Below are positions 52,517 to 60,858 of a DNA stretch of 64,000 nucleotides, in pieces; the first letter of the stretch is position 1; each line of letters starts with the position of its first letter. Source of the DNA: Sphingobium sp. WTD-1 (GTDB lineage: Bacteria; Pseudomonadota; Alphaproteobacteria; Sphingomonadales; Sphingomonadaceae). The stretch is taken from NCBI RefSeq assembly GCF_030128825.1, contig NZ_CP119128.1:62001-126000 (forward strand), in the 5' to 3' direction. A model generated the notes under the pieces. The model was not told the origin of the DNA, searched no databases, and was given only the letters and a program-made list of their open reading frames with translations. The translations under genes and the position numbers were made by a program.

Positions 52517-53775
52517 GGCCGTTCTCCCCGCGCCAGTTGGCTGCCGATCGCTTGATAGATGGCCAGGGAGCGCACGGTGACATGCTCGCCTACACGACCG
52601 ATGGCGATTACCTCTTTACCATGGATACGGCGCTTGGCGCCGCTGCTGCCTGTCCGGTGCGCAGGATCGATCCTGCACTGCCGGCGCCCCTCAAGAACCG
52701 GGTGCTCGGCAATGACCTGGCCCCGGTCTACGATCCGGATCTTGTCGGGCAACTGCTGGATTTCGACGACGCGCCGGGTGCGATCGGGAACGCTGTAGTA
52801 ATTGCCGCCGACCGAGACCATCCCATCGTGGCTGACGCGGCGCTCCAGCTTCAGAACAGCGTCAAAGCGGCCCGCCGGAAGCAGCTGCAACTCAGGCTGC
52901 TCGGCGGCGAAGGCTTCAGCAATAATCCGCTGCGTCGTGCCGTGGACACGGACGTTGGCGACGGTATCGAGCCAGTCGATCAGCTGGACATTGAGATCGT
53001 CCAGATTGCGGAAGCTCCGGCCCAGGAAGAAGTCCTTGCGGATATAGCTGAACGGCCGCTCGACCTTTCCCTTGGTCTTGGCCCGATAGGGACGGCAGGC
53101 GCGTGGCACGAAGCGATAATGCCCGGCCAGAGCCAGCAATGATCGATTGTAGATGATATGGCCCTGATCATCTTCCCCGGTCACGGCGGTTTTCATGCGA
53201 TCGTAGAGGATTTCGATCGGGACGCCGCCGAGCGCTTCAAAGGCCTGCATATGACAGCGCAACAGGCTTTGGAGATCCTGATGCATGACGTAGCGCGCAA
53301 ACAGGAAGCGCGAATGGCCCAGCACCAGGCTGAACAGCCAGACGATCCGGCTGACGCCGGGCTCATCGGTAAATTCGACGACGAACCGGGCAAAGTCGAC
53401 CTGTGCCTGCACGCCAGGCGGCGTCTCGAAGCGAACCTCGAAGGGCTTGGGGCCGTTTTCCGGTCGGATCGCTGCCAGGAACCGCTTTACCGCGGTATAG
53501 GCGCCCATATACCCCAGCTCACGGATTTCCCGCGTCAGACGCGCCGCCGTCAGATCGGGAAAGGCCGTCACTCGTTCACGCAAAAATTCTAGATAGGGTG
53601 CCAGTTTGTTCGGTCGGCCAAGCATGCGCGGGCCGTAAACCGGGGCCTCGATGCCCCGTTCGATATATTTTCGGATGGTCTTGGGGTCGCGACCAGTGCG
53701 TCGGGCAATGGCGGATATCGATACGCCCTGTCGATGTAGTTCGAGGATCATCATCAATTCTCCAAGTCGGATCAT
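52513..53775 (-). CDS. istA: IstA transposase of IS21-B
   Basis: This 420-aa transposase has an N-terminal HTH (VSISAIARRTGRDPKTIRKYI) and a DDE integrase core (VQAQVDFARFVVEF, VPIEILYDRMKTAVTG, CRPYRAKTKGKVERPFSYIRKDF). It appears complete. It is followed directly by istB and is transcribed opposite to the host IS21-A. Confidence 0.94.
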   Translation of the reverse strand: MIRLGELMMILELHRQGVSISAIARRTGRDPKTIRKYIERGIEAPVYGPRMLGRPNKLAPYLEFLRERVTAFPDLTAARLTREIRELGYMGAYTAVKRFLAAIRPENGPKPFEVRFETPPGVQAQVDFARFVVEFTDEPGVSRIVWLFSLVLGHSRFLFARYVMHQDLQSLLRCHMQAFEALGGVPIEILYDRMKTAVTGEDDQGHIIYNRSLLALAGHYRFVPRACRPYRAKTKGKVERPFSYIRKDFFLGRSFRNLDDLNVQLIDWLDTVANVRVHGTTQRIIAEAFAAEQPELQLLPAGRFDAVLKLERRVSHDGMVSVGGNYYSVPDRTRRVVEIQQLPDKIRIVDRGQVIAEHPVLEGRRQCRIDPAHRTGSSGAKRRIHGKEVIAIGRVGEHVTVRSLAIYQAIGSQLARGERP

Positions 53776-53820
53776 CGGCCCCGTCTCCGCGTCTGCAAAG
53801 GAGATGAGGACAATGTCGGC

Positions 53821-53862
53821 TCATCTCATTCTGCCGGGGCTAGCCCCGGCAGAATGAGATGA
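53821..53862. repeat. 42-bp perfect palindrome in IS21-B
   Basis: Bases 53821-53862 read the same on both strands without a loop; the centre is CTAG at 53840-53843 and each arm includes CATTCTGCCGGGG. It lies between the istA start and the element end. It could form a cruciform or a very stable RNA hairpin that limits read-through transcription of istA. Confidence 0.9.
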
Positions 53863-53930
53863 AGGGGCCACCAACTAGGGAATTTTCAAAGCCCACTTTT
53901 GCGGAGAATTGCACGACCGATGACAACGGC

Positions 53931-54084
53931 CAGCGACGAGCTGATCCTCAACATCCTCTCCCGGCGCCGCGAGCCGGCGACACCCCACAGCATCGTCACT
54001 TCGGAAGACCGGATGCTGCAGCATCCTCCGCTCGCCGACTGTGCCCGCTATGATCTGCTGCGAGGCTATGATGCAGCGGCATGA
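53931..54084 (+). pseudogene. istA: IstA of IS21-A, C-terminal part
   Basis: These are the last 51 codons of the host IstA ([16 protein letters not shown] to [11 protein letters not shown]), after IS21-[14 protein letters not shown] is the usual IstA ending. It overlaps the start of istB. Confidence 0.88.
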
Positions 54085-54799
54085 TATGATCGACACGATG
54101 CGCGGCCTCGGACTCAAGGGCATGGCGGCGGCGTTCGACGAGGCGGTCACTACCGGCCTCCAGCGCAAGCGCACCACCATGGAGATACTGACCGACCTGC
54201 TCCGTGCCGAGGCGACCCACCGGGATGCAGCCTCCATCCGCTATCGGATGACGGCTGCGAGGCTGCCCGTGGTGAAGGACCTGGAGCGGTTCAGCTTCGA
54301 GGGCACACCGATCAATGAGGAGATGATCCGCTCCCTTCACGACGGCTCCTTCCTCCCGCCTCGCCGCAATATCGTGCTGGTCGGCGGCACGGGGACAGGC
54401 AAGACCCACCTCGCCATCGCGATCACCGCCAATGTCGTGCGAAGGGGCGCTCGCGCCCGCTACTTCAACACCGTCGATCTGGTGACACGCCTCGAAGAGG
54501 AGACCCGGATCGGCAAAGGCGGGACCCTGGCGGCGCAGCTGTCGCGGCTCGACCTGATCGTGCTTGACGAGCTCGGTTATCTGCCGTTCGCCCGCTCGGG
54601 AGGGCAGTTGCTGTTCCACCTCATCAGCAAGCTTTATGAGCGCACCAGCGTCATCATCACCACGAACCTCGCCTTCGGTGAATGGCCGACCGTGTTCGGC
54701 GATCCCAAGATGACCACGGCGCTGCTCGACCGCGTCACCCACCACTGCGATATCGTCGAGACGGGCAACGACAGCTGGCGCTTCAAAAACCGCAGCTGA
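54068..54799 (+). CDS. istB: IstB ATPase of IS21-A
   Basis: This AAA+ ATPase of about 243 aa has a Walker A ([16 protein letters not shown]), Walker B ([17 protein letters not shown]) and the usual IstB sensor region ([15 protein letters not shown]). It starts at ATGATG overlapping the istA end. The C-terminal part is duplicated in inverted orientation at 17132-17626. It is intact, although its istA partner is broken. Confidence 0.93.
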   Translation: MMQRHDMIDTMRGLGLKGMAAAFDEAVTTGLQRKRTTMEILTDLLRAEATHRDAASIRYRMTAARLPVVKDLERFSFEGTPINEEMIRSLHDGSFLPPRRNIVLVGGTGTGKTHLAIAITANVVRRGARARYFNTVDLVTRLEEETRIGKGGTLAAQLSRLDLIVLDELGYLPFARSGGQLLFHLISKLYERTSVIITTNLAFGEWPTVFGDPKMTTALLDRVTHHCDIVETGNDSWRFKNRS

Positions 54800-55041
54800 C
54801 AGCCACCTTCGGCGCCTTCAAAAATCTATCTTGCGCTGCGCGCGCCTCCGGTCGGGCTACGCCCGCCCTCCGCCGCACGCAGCGCAAGGCCATCTTCAAC
54901 AAACCAACATCATATCCGAAAAGGGGTCCCTCTTCGACGCCGATCGGGGGTCCCTTTTGAACGCCGTTTGACAAGGCTGACGTGACCCCCTGATTTTCCT
55001 CCAAGTGTGATTAGAGTCCGGCCCTGAAGGACGGACGGACG

Positions 55042-55308
55042 ATGAAGCGATCGAGGTTCACGGAAGAGCAGATCATTGCGGTGCTGAAGGAAGCCGAGGC
55101 CGGTGCGAAGACCGGCGAGCTGGCCCGGCGCCACGGCGTGTCGGAAGCGACGATCTACAACTGGAAGGCCAAGTATGGCGGCCTGGAGGTGTCCGAGGCG
55201 CGGCGGCTGCGCGCGCTGGAGGACGAGAACGCCAAGCTGAAGCGGTTGTTGGCCGATGCGATGCTGGACAACGCAGGCCTGAAGGGCCTCCTCGCAAAAA
55301 ATTGGTGA
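55042..55308 (+). CDS. IS3 OrfA
   Basis: This 88-aa helix-turn-helix protein (RFTEEQIIAVLKEAEAG, then RRHGVSEATIYNWKAKYGG) ends with a leucine-zipper-like segment (RALEDENAKLKRLLADAML). Near its end the heptamer AAAAAAT (55296-55302) is a likely -1 frameshift site producing the OrfAB transposase, because orfB is in the -1 frame and overlaps. Confidence 0.93.
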   Translation: MKRSRFTEEQIIAVLKEAEAGAKTGELARRHGVSEATIYNWKAKYGGLEVSEARRLRALEDENAKLKRLLADAMLDNAGLKGLLAKNW

Positions 55309-55850
55309 CGCCCGCTGCCAAGCGAGAGGCGGTCGCTCGTCTCCAGGCAGCCCTGGGGATGAGTGAGCGGCGGGCGTGTCGTGTCATCGGCGCTGATCGG
55401 AAGAGCATGCGCTACCGGTCGCAGCGGGATGATGATGCCGATCTTCGGTCGAAGCTGCGCGAGCTGGCGCAGCAGCGCCGCCGGTTCGGCTATCGCCGGC
55501 TGCACATCCTGCTGCGGCGGGAGGGCGTGGTGATCAACCGCAAGAAGACCCAGCGGCTCTACCGCGAGGAGAAGCTGGCGGTCCGACGACGAAGGAACCG
55601 TCGCCGCGCCATTGGTGCGCGGGCGCCGGCGCCTGTGCTGGCGTTGCCCAACCAGCGATGGAGCCTGGACTTCGTGCACGATCAGATGGCGTCGGGACGC
55701 CGGTTCCGGGTGCTCAACATCGTCGACGATGTGACCCGCGAGTGCCTGCGTGCGGTGCCGGATACGTCGATATCGGGGCGCAGGGTCGTGCGCGAGCTAA
55801 CCGACCTCATCGCCGAGCGCGGCAAGCCCGGCATTATCGTCAGCGACAAC
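55302..55850 (+). pseudogene. IS3 OrfB, N-terminal part
   Basis: These 183 codons of the IS3 integrase-type transposase include the HTH_21 region (RRACRVIGADRKSMRYRS) and the first catalytic aspartate (NQRWSLDFVHDQM). The frame is cut at IIVSDN by the IS110 element. It continues at 57511 with [10 protein letters not shown], restoring the second catalytic motif SDNGTEL. Confidence 0.92.
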
Positions 55851-56085
55851 GTCCTGGGTCACGAAGGAAAGCGAGATTTGGTCAACAGATCTCTATGCGC
55901 CGACATTGAGCGGCGAGGCATGCATTCTGAGCCAGATGGCTTCCACCGTCAACGGGATCGCTCCCTGCCATAGCAAACACAGGATCCAGCGGCGCCGAAG
56001 CGGCCGTGGTCCTCACCGTCCTTAGAACGAGATACGCACCCAGGTGGAAGGCCCGAACATTATCTACAGGGTCGCTTTCGCGCCC

Positions 56086-57357
56086 TCACGGCACTTGCAG
56101 AGAGGGGTCCTTCCACCTGGCATCCGACCGTTCAAGGAACGGTCGGTACTCTGTCCCCGTCTTGATGACGGCATGGGCAACGCGCGCCATCTTGGCGGTG
56201 AGCGCCGTCATCGCCTTGCGGCGACGATCGGCATCGTCCGCGTGCCCGGCAGTGTATCGTCCGAGCTTGTCGCGGAAACTGTTGTTGCGCTGACGTGCGG
56301 CGACCTGGGCAGCCATCCAAAAGGTCCGCCGCAATCGCGCATTACCGTATTTGGACAGCATCGTGCGGCCTCGGAATGTGCCGGACTGCCGGGTCGCAAG
56401 ATCAAGACCGCAGAACTTCAGGAACTGGCGGTGATGGCTGAAGCGGCGTAGATCGCCTGCCTCGGCGAGAATGGTCAACGCATTGATGGGCCCAATGCCG
56501 GGGATCATGCGCAAGAGCTGATAATCGCGGTTTTCGGCCAGCATGGCATGCGCCGTTCGCTCGATCTCGTCGCGCTGTCGGATCAGGTTGCGTGCTTGGG
56601 CGATCACCATGCGGAACATAGCGATCGAGACGGAATCCTCGTCGACAGGTAGCGCCACGGAGGCGCAGGCGGTCTCGTAGATATCGTTGATCAGCCGGGC
56701 TTTGGACACCTTGCGGCCGACCAAGTCCCATGCTTCGCGGGAGAAAGTCTCCTGGCCGAGCACAGTCATGCTGGCTGGGGTCGGGAATCGTTCGAGCAGA
56801 GCAAGGAACCAGTCGGATCGGCTGTTGCCAGCGAAGCGTTCAATCTCCGGGAAATAGAGCGGCAGGTAGTGGGTCAGGATGCGATGCCATGTCTGCGTCT
56901 TAGCCTTGGAGATCGCCTCGTGCGTTTTCGACATCTCCTGCAGGTCGTTGATCCCGGCGGCGAGCGGATCGACGTATCGCTGGGTGGCGCCAATCCGCAG
57001 CATGTGCAGGATCACTTGCGCATCCTTGGAATCGTTCTTGTCCCAGCCATTGTGCAGAGCCTCGCGCGTTCGAGCCAAGGCAACGGACGAGATCAAGCGC
57101 AACTCGAAGCCGGCGGACAGCAGGCGATGCGCCAGCGTGCGATGGTAGTTACCAGTAGCCTCGAAGCCGACGATGATCGGACGCCCGATGTCGCTAAGAT
57201 CCGTGGCCAGGCGATCATAATCTGCCTTTGTCGCCATCACCGTCATGCGACGTCGGGGTCCGCCTTCTGGACGTTCGATCAGGACCTCCTGGCGGTGTTT
57301 GGACATATCGATGGCTACCAGCACGGCGTCGGTGGGATTAGAGCTACGCTTGGTCAT
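56086..57357 (-). CDS. IS110-family DEDD transposase/recombinase
   Basis: This 423-aa protein has the N-terminal DEDD domain: [14 protein letters not shown] (D), [17 protein letters not shown] (E) and [17 protein letters not shown] (D, D). The C-terminal Tnp_20 domain has [20 protein letters not shown] and [15 protein letters not shown] with the usual serine region. IS110 enzymes use an RNA guide to choose target and donor DNA. The ATG at 57357 starts [10 protein letters not shown]; the frame extends 21 codons upstream without support. Confidence 0.94.
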   Translation of the reverse strand: MTKRSSNPTDAVLVAIDMSKHRQEVLIERPEGGPRRRMTVMATKADYDRLATDLSDIGRPIIVGFEATGNYHRTLAHRLLSAGFELRLISSVALARTREALHNGWDKNDSKDAQVILHMLRIGATQRYVDPLAAGINDLQEMSKTHEAISKAKTQTWHRILTHYLPLYFPEIERFAGNSRSDWFLALLERFPTPASMTVLGQETFSREAWDLVGRKVSKARLINDIYETACASVALPVDEDSVSIAMFRMVIAQARNLIRQRDEIERTAHAMLAENRDYQLLRMIPGIGPINALTILAEAGDLRRFSHHRQFLKFCGLDLATRQSGTFRGRTMLSKYGNARLRRTFWMAAQVAARQRNNSFRDKLGRYTAGHADDADRRRKAMTALTAKMARVAHAVIKTGTEYRPFLERSDARWKDPSLQVP

Positions 57358-57420
57358 GGTCGGTCTGTCTCCAAAGGGTTGAGTCGACAACTTCACTTTA
57401 GAGACCTGCGGGCCGATCAT

Positions 57421-57476
57421 GACCGCCTTGATGAAGCCTGCGGGCGCTACGCGCCCTTGCCTTCATCAAGGCGGTG
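57421..57476 (-). ncRNA. Candidate bridge-RNA region (hairpin) of the IS110 element
   Basis: A 14-bp perfect stem (CCGCCTTGATGAAG with CTTCATCAAGGCGG) encloses a second 6-bp stem (GGGCGC with GCGCCC). It lies between the element end and the transposase start, where IS110-group bridge RNAs are encoded. No guide loops were verified. Confidence 0.35.
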
Positions 57477-57510
57477 CGCCCCTTCGAGGGGCCGCTTCCC
57501 AATGTGCTAC

Positions 57511-57873
57511 GGCACCGAGCTGACCTCGAACGCGGTCCTCGCCTGGTGCGGGGAGATCGGCGTCGAGTGGCACTACATCGCTCCGGGCAAGCCGATGCAG
57601 AACGGCTACGTCGAGAGCTTCAACGGTCGCATGCGCGACGAACTGCTCAACGAGACCCTGTTCCTCAGCCTGGACCATGCTCGCGTGGCGATCGCCGCCT
57701 GGGCCGACGACTACAACCGGGAGCGACCGCACTCAGCCCTTGGATACGAAACCCCAGCGGCGTTCGCCGCTGAACTAGATAAGCAATGGCCTGCTTCGCT
57801 ACGCCCTACGGGCTCCGCTGCGCAGGCCATTGCTCAACCCGCGCTCATGCGCAACAAAGCTGCCGGGCTCTAA
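57511..57873 (+). pseudogene. IS3 OrfB, C-terminal part
   Basis: The last 120 residues of OrfB include [15 protein letters not shown] and the catalytic glutamate region [21 protein letters not shown], then [13 protein letters not shown]. In frame with 55302-55850 when the IS110 insert is removed (303 codons in all). Confidence 0.92.
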
Positions 57874-57900
57874 TCCCCGCTGGTGGAAACCAGGGGGTCA

Positions 57901-58152
57901 CGTCAAGGCGGCAACAATATCTCCGGGTGACTGCGCGGTGCCCAGTTCGCCCACCAGCGTCATGTCTGCTTCGAGACGCCGCGACGCCAACCTCAACGCG
58001 TCGCGCTGACATTGCTGTACGAACTGCCCTGCCGCTCCCTGGGCACTGGAAACGAGTTCCGATACGATCGATATGCTTGGTGCAGCAGCCGCAAGCTGGG
58101 TTTCCACGAAGGTGTTCCAGAAGTCCGTAGCCATCAAACCGTCGTCAGCCAT
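57901..58152 (-). pseudogene. Phasin-family protein, N-terminal part
   Basis: These 84 codons (MADDGLMATDFWNTFVETQL to SPGDIVAALT) resemble the helical start of a phasin (SELVSSAQGAAGQFVQQCQRDALRLASRRL). The frame runs into the IS3 end. The C-terminal part is at 49942-50100. The ATG at 58152 has GAGAAGG upstream. It is divergent from the GH130 gene. Confidence 0.82.
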
Positions 58153-58337
58153 CGCCTTCTCGCAATCTCGAGTTGTTGTTGCGTTGCAGCAGGGTACAAC
58201 TTGCAGCGTAGAGATGCGAGACCCGGGGAAGCGGAATTGCCGATCGCGCGTTACGGCCTGCAGCACTCCAGACCTGCCGTCCTCCGCCTGCATCCGCAGC
58301 AGGCCCGGCTTGGTCTTCATCGAAGCGGGGATTCGAG

Positions 58338-59636
58338 TTGATCAACCACAGCCTTGTCCGCGAACTCGGGCCCACCTTGCGCGCAGATCCCTCGCGGGTC
58401 GTCATTCGGCCGTTCGTCCCGGGCGACGATCCGACCGTGCCCGATCCTGCGCTGCGATCCAGGATCGGCCGCATCATCGAGCGGATCGTCGCACTTGACG
58501 CACAGACATGCCGCTCCGAGCTTGAGCGCATCCTCGCCAGTCTTGCCGGGCGTCACGGCGACGTCGAGCAGGTGCTGCTGCGGCGGTGCAACGACCTTGT
58601 CTGCCCCCCTGCAATCCCCTCCCCCGGACTGACGAAGGATCAGATGCTCCTCATCGGCGCCTATATGAGCGCTGAATATTCGTACGAATCCGCCGCCCTT
58701 TTCAATCCGAGCATCGTGCCGCACCCCGAGGCGGCGAAGGTCGCCGGAGCGTCCCGCTTCCTGCTCTCGCTCCGCGCTGTCGGAGAAGGTCATCTCTCGT
58801 CCATCACTTTCCGGACCGGACATTTCGACGGCTCGCATGTGGAGCTCGATCCGGTCAGCGCCATTTCGACTCCGCCGCGGGTCGAGCCGCTGCCGGGCGG
58901 AGAGGCTGACGATCCCGGGGTCCGCCTGACCTGCGGAAGCTTCCCGGACATCTCATCGCTGGTTATTTTCCCCGTGACCTTCCGTCAGAGGCATGGCCTT
59001 GAAGATCTGCGGCTTACTCGCTTCGAGGAGGAGAATGGCTACAGCTTCTACCTGGGGACCTATACCGCAGCCGGGGGCGAGACCGTCCGCCAGGAACTGC
59101 TGCGGACCACCGATTTTCAAAGCTTTGAATTGAGCGCGCTGCGCACCGATGTATCCGACACCAAAGGAATTGCGATTTTCCCGAGGCGCATTGCCGGGCA
59201 CTATGCCGCTCTCGCGCGCCTCGATCACGAAAGCATCTGGCTGCTTCGGTCCAATGACCTCTACAATTGGACGGATGGAGCGACCATCCTGCGGCCCTGC
59301 TTCCCGTGGGAATTTGTGCAGCTCGGCAATTGCGGGTCGCCGATCGAACTCGACGAAGGTTGGCTCGTGATCACCCATGGCGTCGGGCCTGTTCGTAACT
59401 ACAGCCTTGGCGCCTGTCTTCTCGACAAGCAAAATCCTGCCCTCGTGCTGGGACGCTCCACGTCCCCATTGATCACCACTGACCCAAAGGATCGGGACGG
59501 CTACGTCCCGAACGTGGTCTACAGCTGCGGGGCTCTCCTACATGAGCGGACCTTGCTGCTGCCCTATGGCCTCGCCGACTCTTTCGTCAGCTTCGCCACT
59601 GTCGACGTCGATCGGCTGCTGGCCACACTCCGCTAA
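58338..59636 (+). CDS. Glycoside hydrolase family 130 (mannoside phosphorylase-like)
   Basis: This 432-aa five-bladed propeller enzyme reads GNCGSPIELDEGWLVITHGVGPVRNYSLGACLLD, which is the GH130 signature region, and YVPNVVYSCGALLHERTLLLPYGLADS near the end. Family members phosphorolyse beta-mannosides or hydrolyse them. The likely start is TTG at 58338 with GGGG before it. Its role beside stress and glycolytic genes may be carbohydrate-reserve use. Confidence 0.85.
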   Translation: MINHSLVRELGPTLRADPSRVVIRPFVPGDDPTVPDPALRSRIGRIIERIVALDAQTCRSELERILASLAGRHGDVEQVLLRRCNDLVCPPAIPSPGLTKDQMLLIGAYMSAEYSYESAALFNPSIVPHPEAAKVAGASRFLLSLRAVGEGHLSSITFRTGHFDGSHVELDPVSAISTPPRVEPLPGGEADDPGVRLTCGSFPDISSLVIFPVTFRQRHGLEDLRLTRFEEENGYSFYLGTYTAAGGETVRQELLRTTDFQSFELSALRTDVSDTKGIAIFPRRIAGHYAALARLDHESIWLLRSNDLYNWTDGATILRPCFPWEFVQLGNCGSPIELDEGWLVITHGVGPVRNYSLGACLLDKQNPALVLGRSTSPLITTDPKDRDGYVPNVVYSCGALLHERTLLLPYGLADSFVSFATVDVDRLLATLR

Positions 59637-59675
59637 AGCCTAAACCGGCCAACCGCGCCGATGCGGCGTGAACGA

Positions 59676-60509
59676 TCAGTGAGCCAGCAGGACCGGGCAA
59701 CTGGGATGGTCGAGAACGGACCGTGTCGCGCCGCCAAGCACGAATTCCCGCGCGCGCGAGTGGCCAAAGGCGCCCATGACCAACAGGTCGCCCTTCGTCT
59801 CTTCGCGGTAGGCCTGCAAGGCAATGCCCGCATCCCGCCCGCCAGCGGGCACCTCTACCATTTCGGCCGTGATTCCGTGACGCTCGAGAAAGCGGCAGGC
59901 GTCGGCAACCGGCGTGTCGCGGCCCACGTCCTTGTCCTGAGTCACGGTGACAAGGGCGACGGAGCTGGCCTGATGGCAAAGCGGCAGCGCATCGGCGAGG
60001 GCGCGAGCAGCCACACGGCTTCCATCCCACCCCACGATGATGCGCTCGAACTTCAGAGCTGCCCCCTCCCCTGGAAGGAGCAGCACCGGCCTTGCCGACT
60101 CGAATGCCAGGCCCTCAGCCATCGCCGGCGTCGCGGGATGGCCATGGACCGGAACGATGGTCAGGTCATAAGCGCGCGCTTTTTTTGCAAGCGCCCAGTG
60201 GGTCACCTGCCCGGGGCAGTCGATGACGAAGGCCTCGCCGCGTCGCGACTCGTCGACAACTGCGGAAAACTGCTGGACCAGCGCGTCCGCCTGCTCCTCG
60301 CTGCGGCGGTTCTCCGCCGCAATGATCTGATCGGCCTGAAGCAATTTGTTCGCCAGCCAGTTCGATACGGGAGGAACGTGCACGCGGCAGACGCCGAGCG
60401 ACAGCCTCGCTCCGATCAGCGCCGCGGCTGCTTGTGCACGCTCGATCGCTTCCACCGGGGTGGCTTCGGCGTAACTGTTCGCCTGAAGAAGTATGTCGCG
60501 AATAGCCAT
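59676..60509 (-). CDS. Universal stress protein, tandem UspA
   Basis: This 277-aa protein has two UspA-like halves. The second has the ATP-binding style motif (VMGAFGHSRAREFVLGGATRSVL, about residues 243-265) and ends in CPVLLAH; the first lacks a full nucleotide motif. Such proteins support survival in stress and low oxygen. The ATG has GGAGG upstream. It converges with GH130. Confidence 0.92.
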   Translation of the reverse strand: MAIRDILLQANSYAEATPVEAIERAQAAAALIGARLSLGVCRVHVPPVSNWLANKLLQADQIIAAENRRSEEQADALVQQFSAVVDESRRGEAFVIDCPGQVTHWALAKKARAYDLTIVPVHGHPATPAMAEGLAFESARPVLLLPGEGAALKFERIIVGWDGSRVAARALADALPLCHQASSVALVTVTQDKDVGRDTPVADACRFLERHGITAEMVEVPAGGRDAGIALQAYREETKGDLLVMGAFGHSRAREFVLGGATRSVLDHPSCPVLLAH

Positions 60510-60858
60510 CTCAAACCTCCGTTTCGCCTGGTATCGCAGACCCGGCGCCGTGCGCCGATCCGTAATCATCCGGAAAGACCGAAAGGCGCAGCCCGCTAGA
60601 CTGGCACCGCGACAGCTGCCGCTTGCTCGCAGCGCAGCCCATGCTCGAAACGATTGGGTGAGGACCACGTCTCCGCGGCATCGAAGCAGGCGCGGAAAAA
60701 AGGATGAAGATACTCTGGATGGGGCGGAGCGGCGCGGCGTGATGGTGCGAAAATGTGCCGGCCTTGGCGGACGGAGCCTCTGGTCTCTTGGCCGATTTGC
60801 TTCTTGAACACGCGTACCGTCCTGTCCAGCCTAGATCTCCTGAATAGCGGAGTAATCC
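60510..60858. other. Intergenic region between the divergent Usp and pfkB genes
   Basis: This is a 349-bp gap containing the promoters of two divergent genes. I see no Fnr box of the TTGAT type and no convincing gene. A GGAG ribosome site lies 7 bp before the pfkB start. Confidence 0.5.

Larger units (their letters stand above)
51579..53925 (-). mobile_element. IS21-family element B, nested in IS21-A
   Basis: This 2,347-bp element inserted in istA of element A. The ends are TGTCAACGGGCACCGAAG and, reversed, TGTCATCGGTCGTGCAAT, followed on both sides by the longer repeat TCCGCAAAAGTGGGC. The 5-bp target ACGGC is duplicated at 51574-51578 and 53926-53930. It carries istA and istB on the minus strand. 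A perfect palindrome of 42 bp lies at 53821-53862 between the right end and istA. Confidence 0.93.
50103..54973 (+). mobile_element. IS21-family element A, interrupted by IS21-B
   Basis: The ends are TGAGGATCAGCGTGCAATAG on the left and the complement of TGTCAAACGGCGTTCAAAAG on the right, related inverted repeats with TG/CA termini. Further repeats containing CGGCGT and GGGACCCC lie just inside both ends, as is common for IS21 multi-site ends. Without the inserted IS21-B the element is about 2.5 kb. It carries istA (split) and istB. A hairpin with arms at 54831-54840 and 54878-54887 lies after istB. Confidence 0.88.
55851..57510 (-). mobile_element. IS110-family element nested in IS3
   Basis: This 1,660-bp insert lies between SDN and GTEL codons of IS3 orfB. 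There is no clear target duplication beyond a possible AC, as usual for IS110. It encodes one DEDD transposase on the minus strand. The 153 bp upstream of the transposase (57358-57510) hold a strong nested hairpin (57423-57474) and may encode the bridge RNA used by IS110 recombinases; about 235 bp lie downstream (55851-56085). Confidence 0.85.
54983..57900 (+). mobile_element. IS3-family element, interrupted by an IS110-family element
   Basis: The ends are TGACCCCCTGATTTTCCTCC on the left and the complement of TGACCCCCTGGTTTCCACC on the right. The phasin target ACGT is shared by both flanks, giving a 2-4 bp duplication depending on where the ends are drawn. Without the IS110 insert the element is about 1,258 bp, normal for IS3. 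It encodes orfA and a split orfB. Confidence 0.9.
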
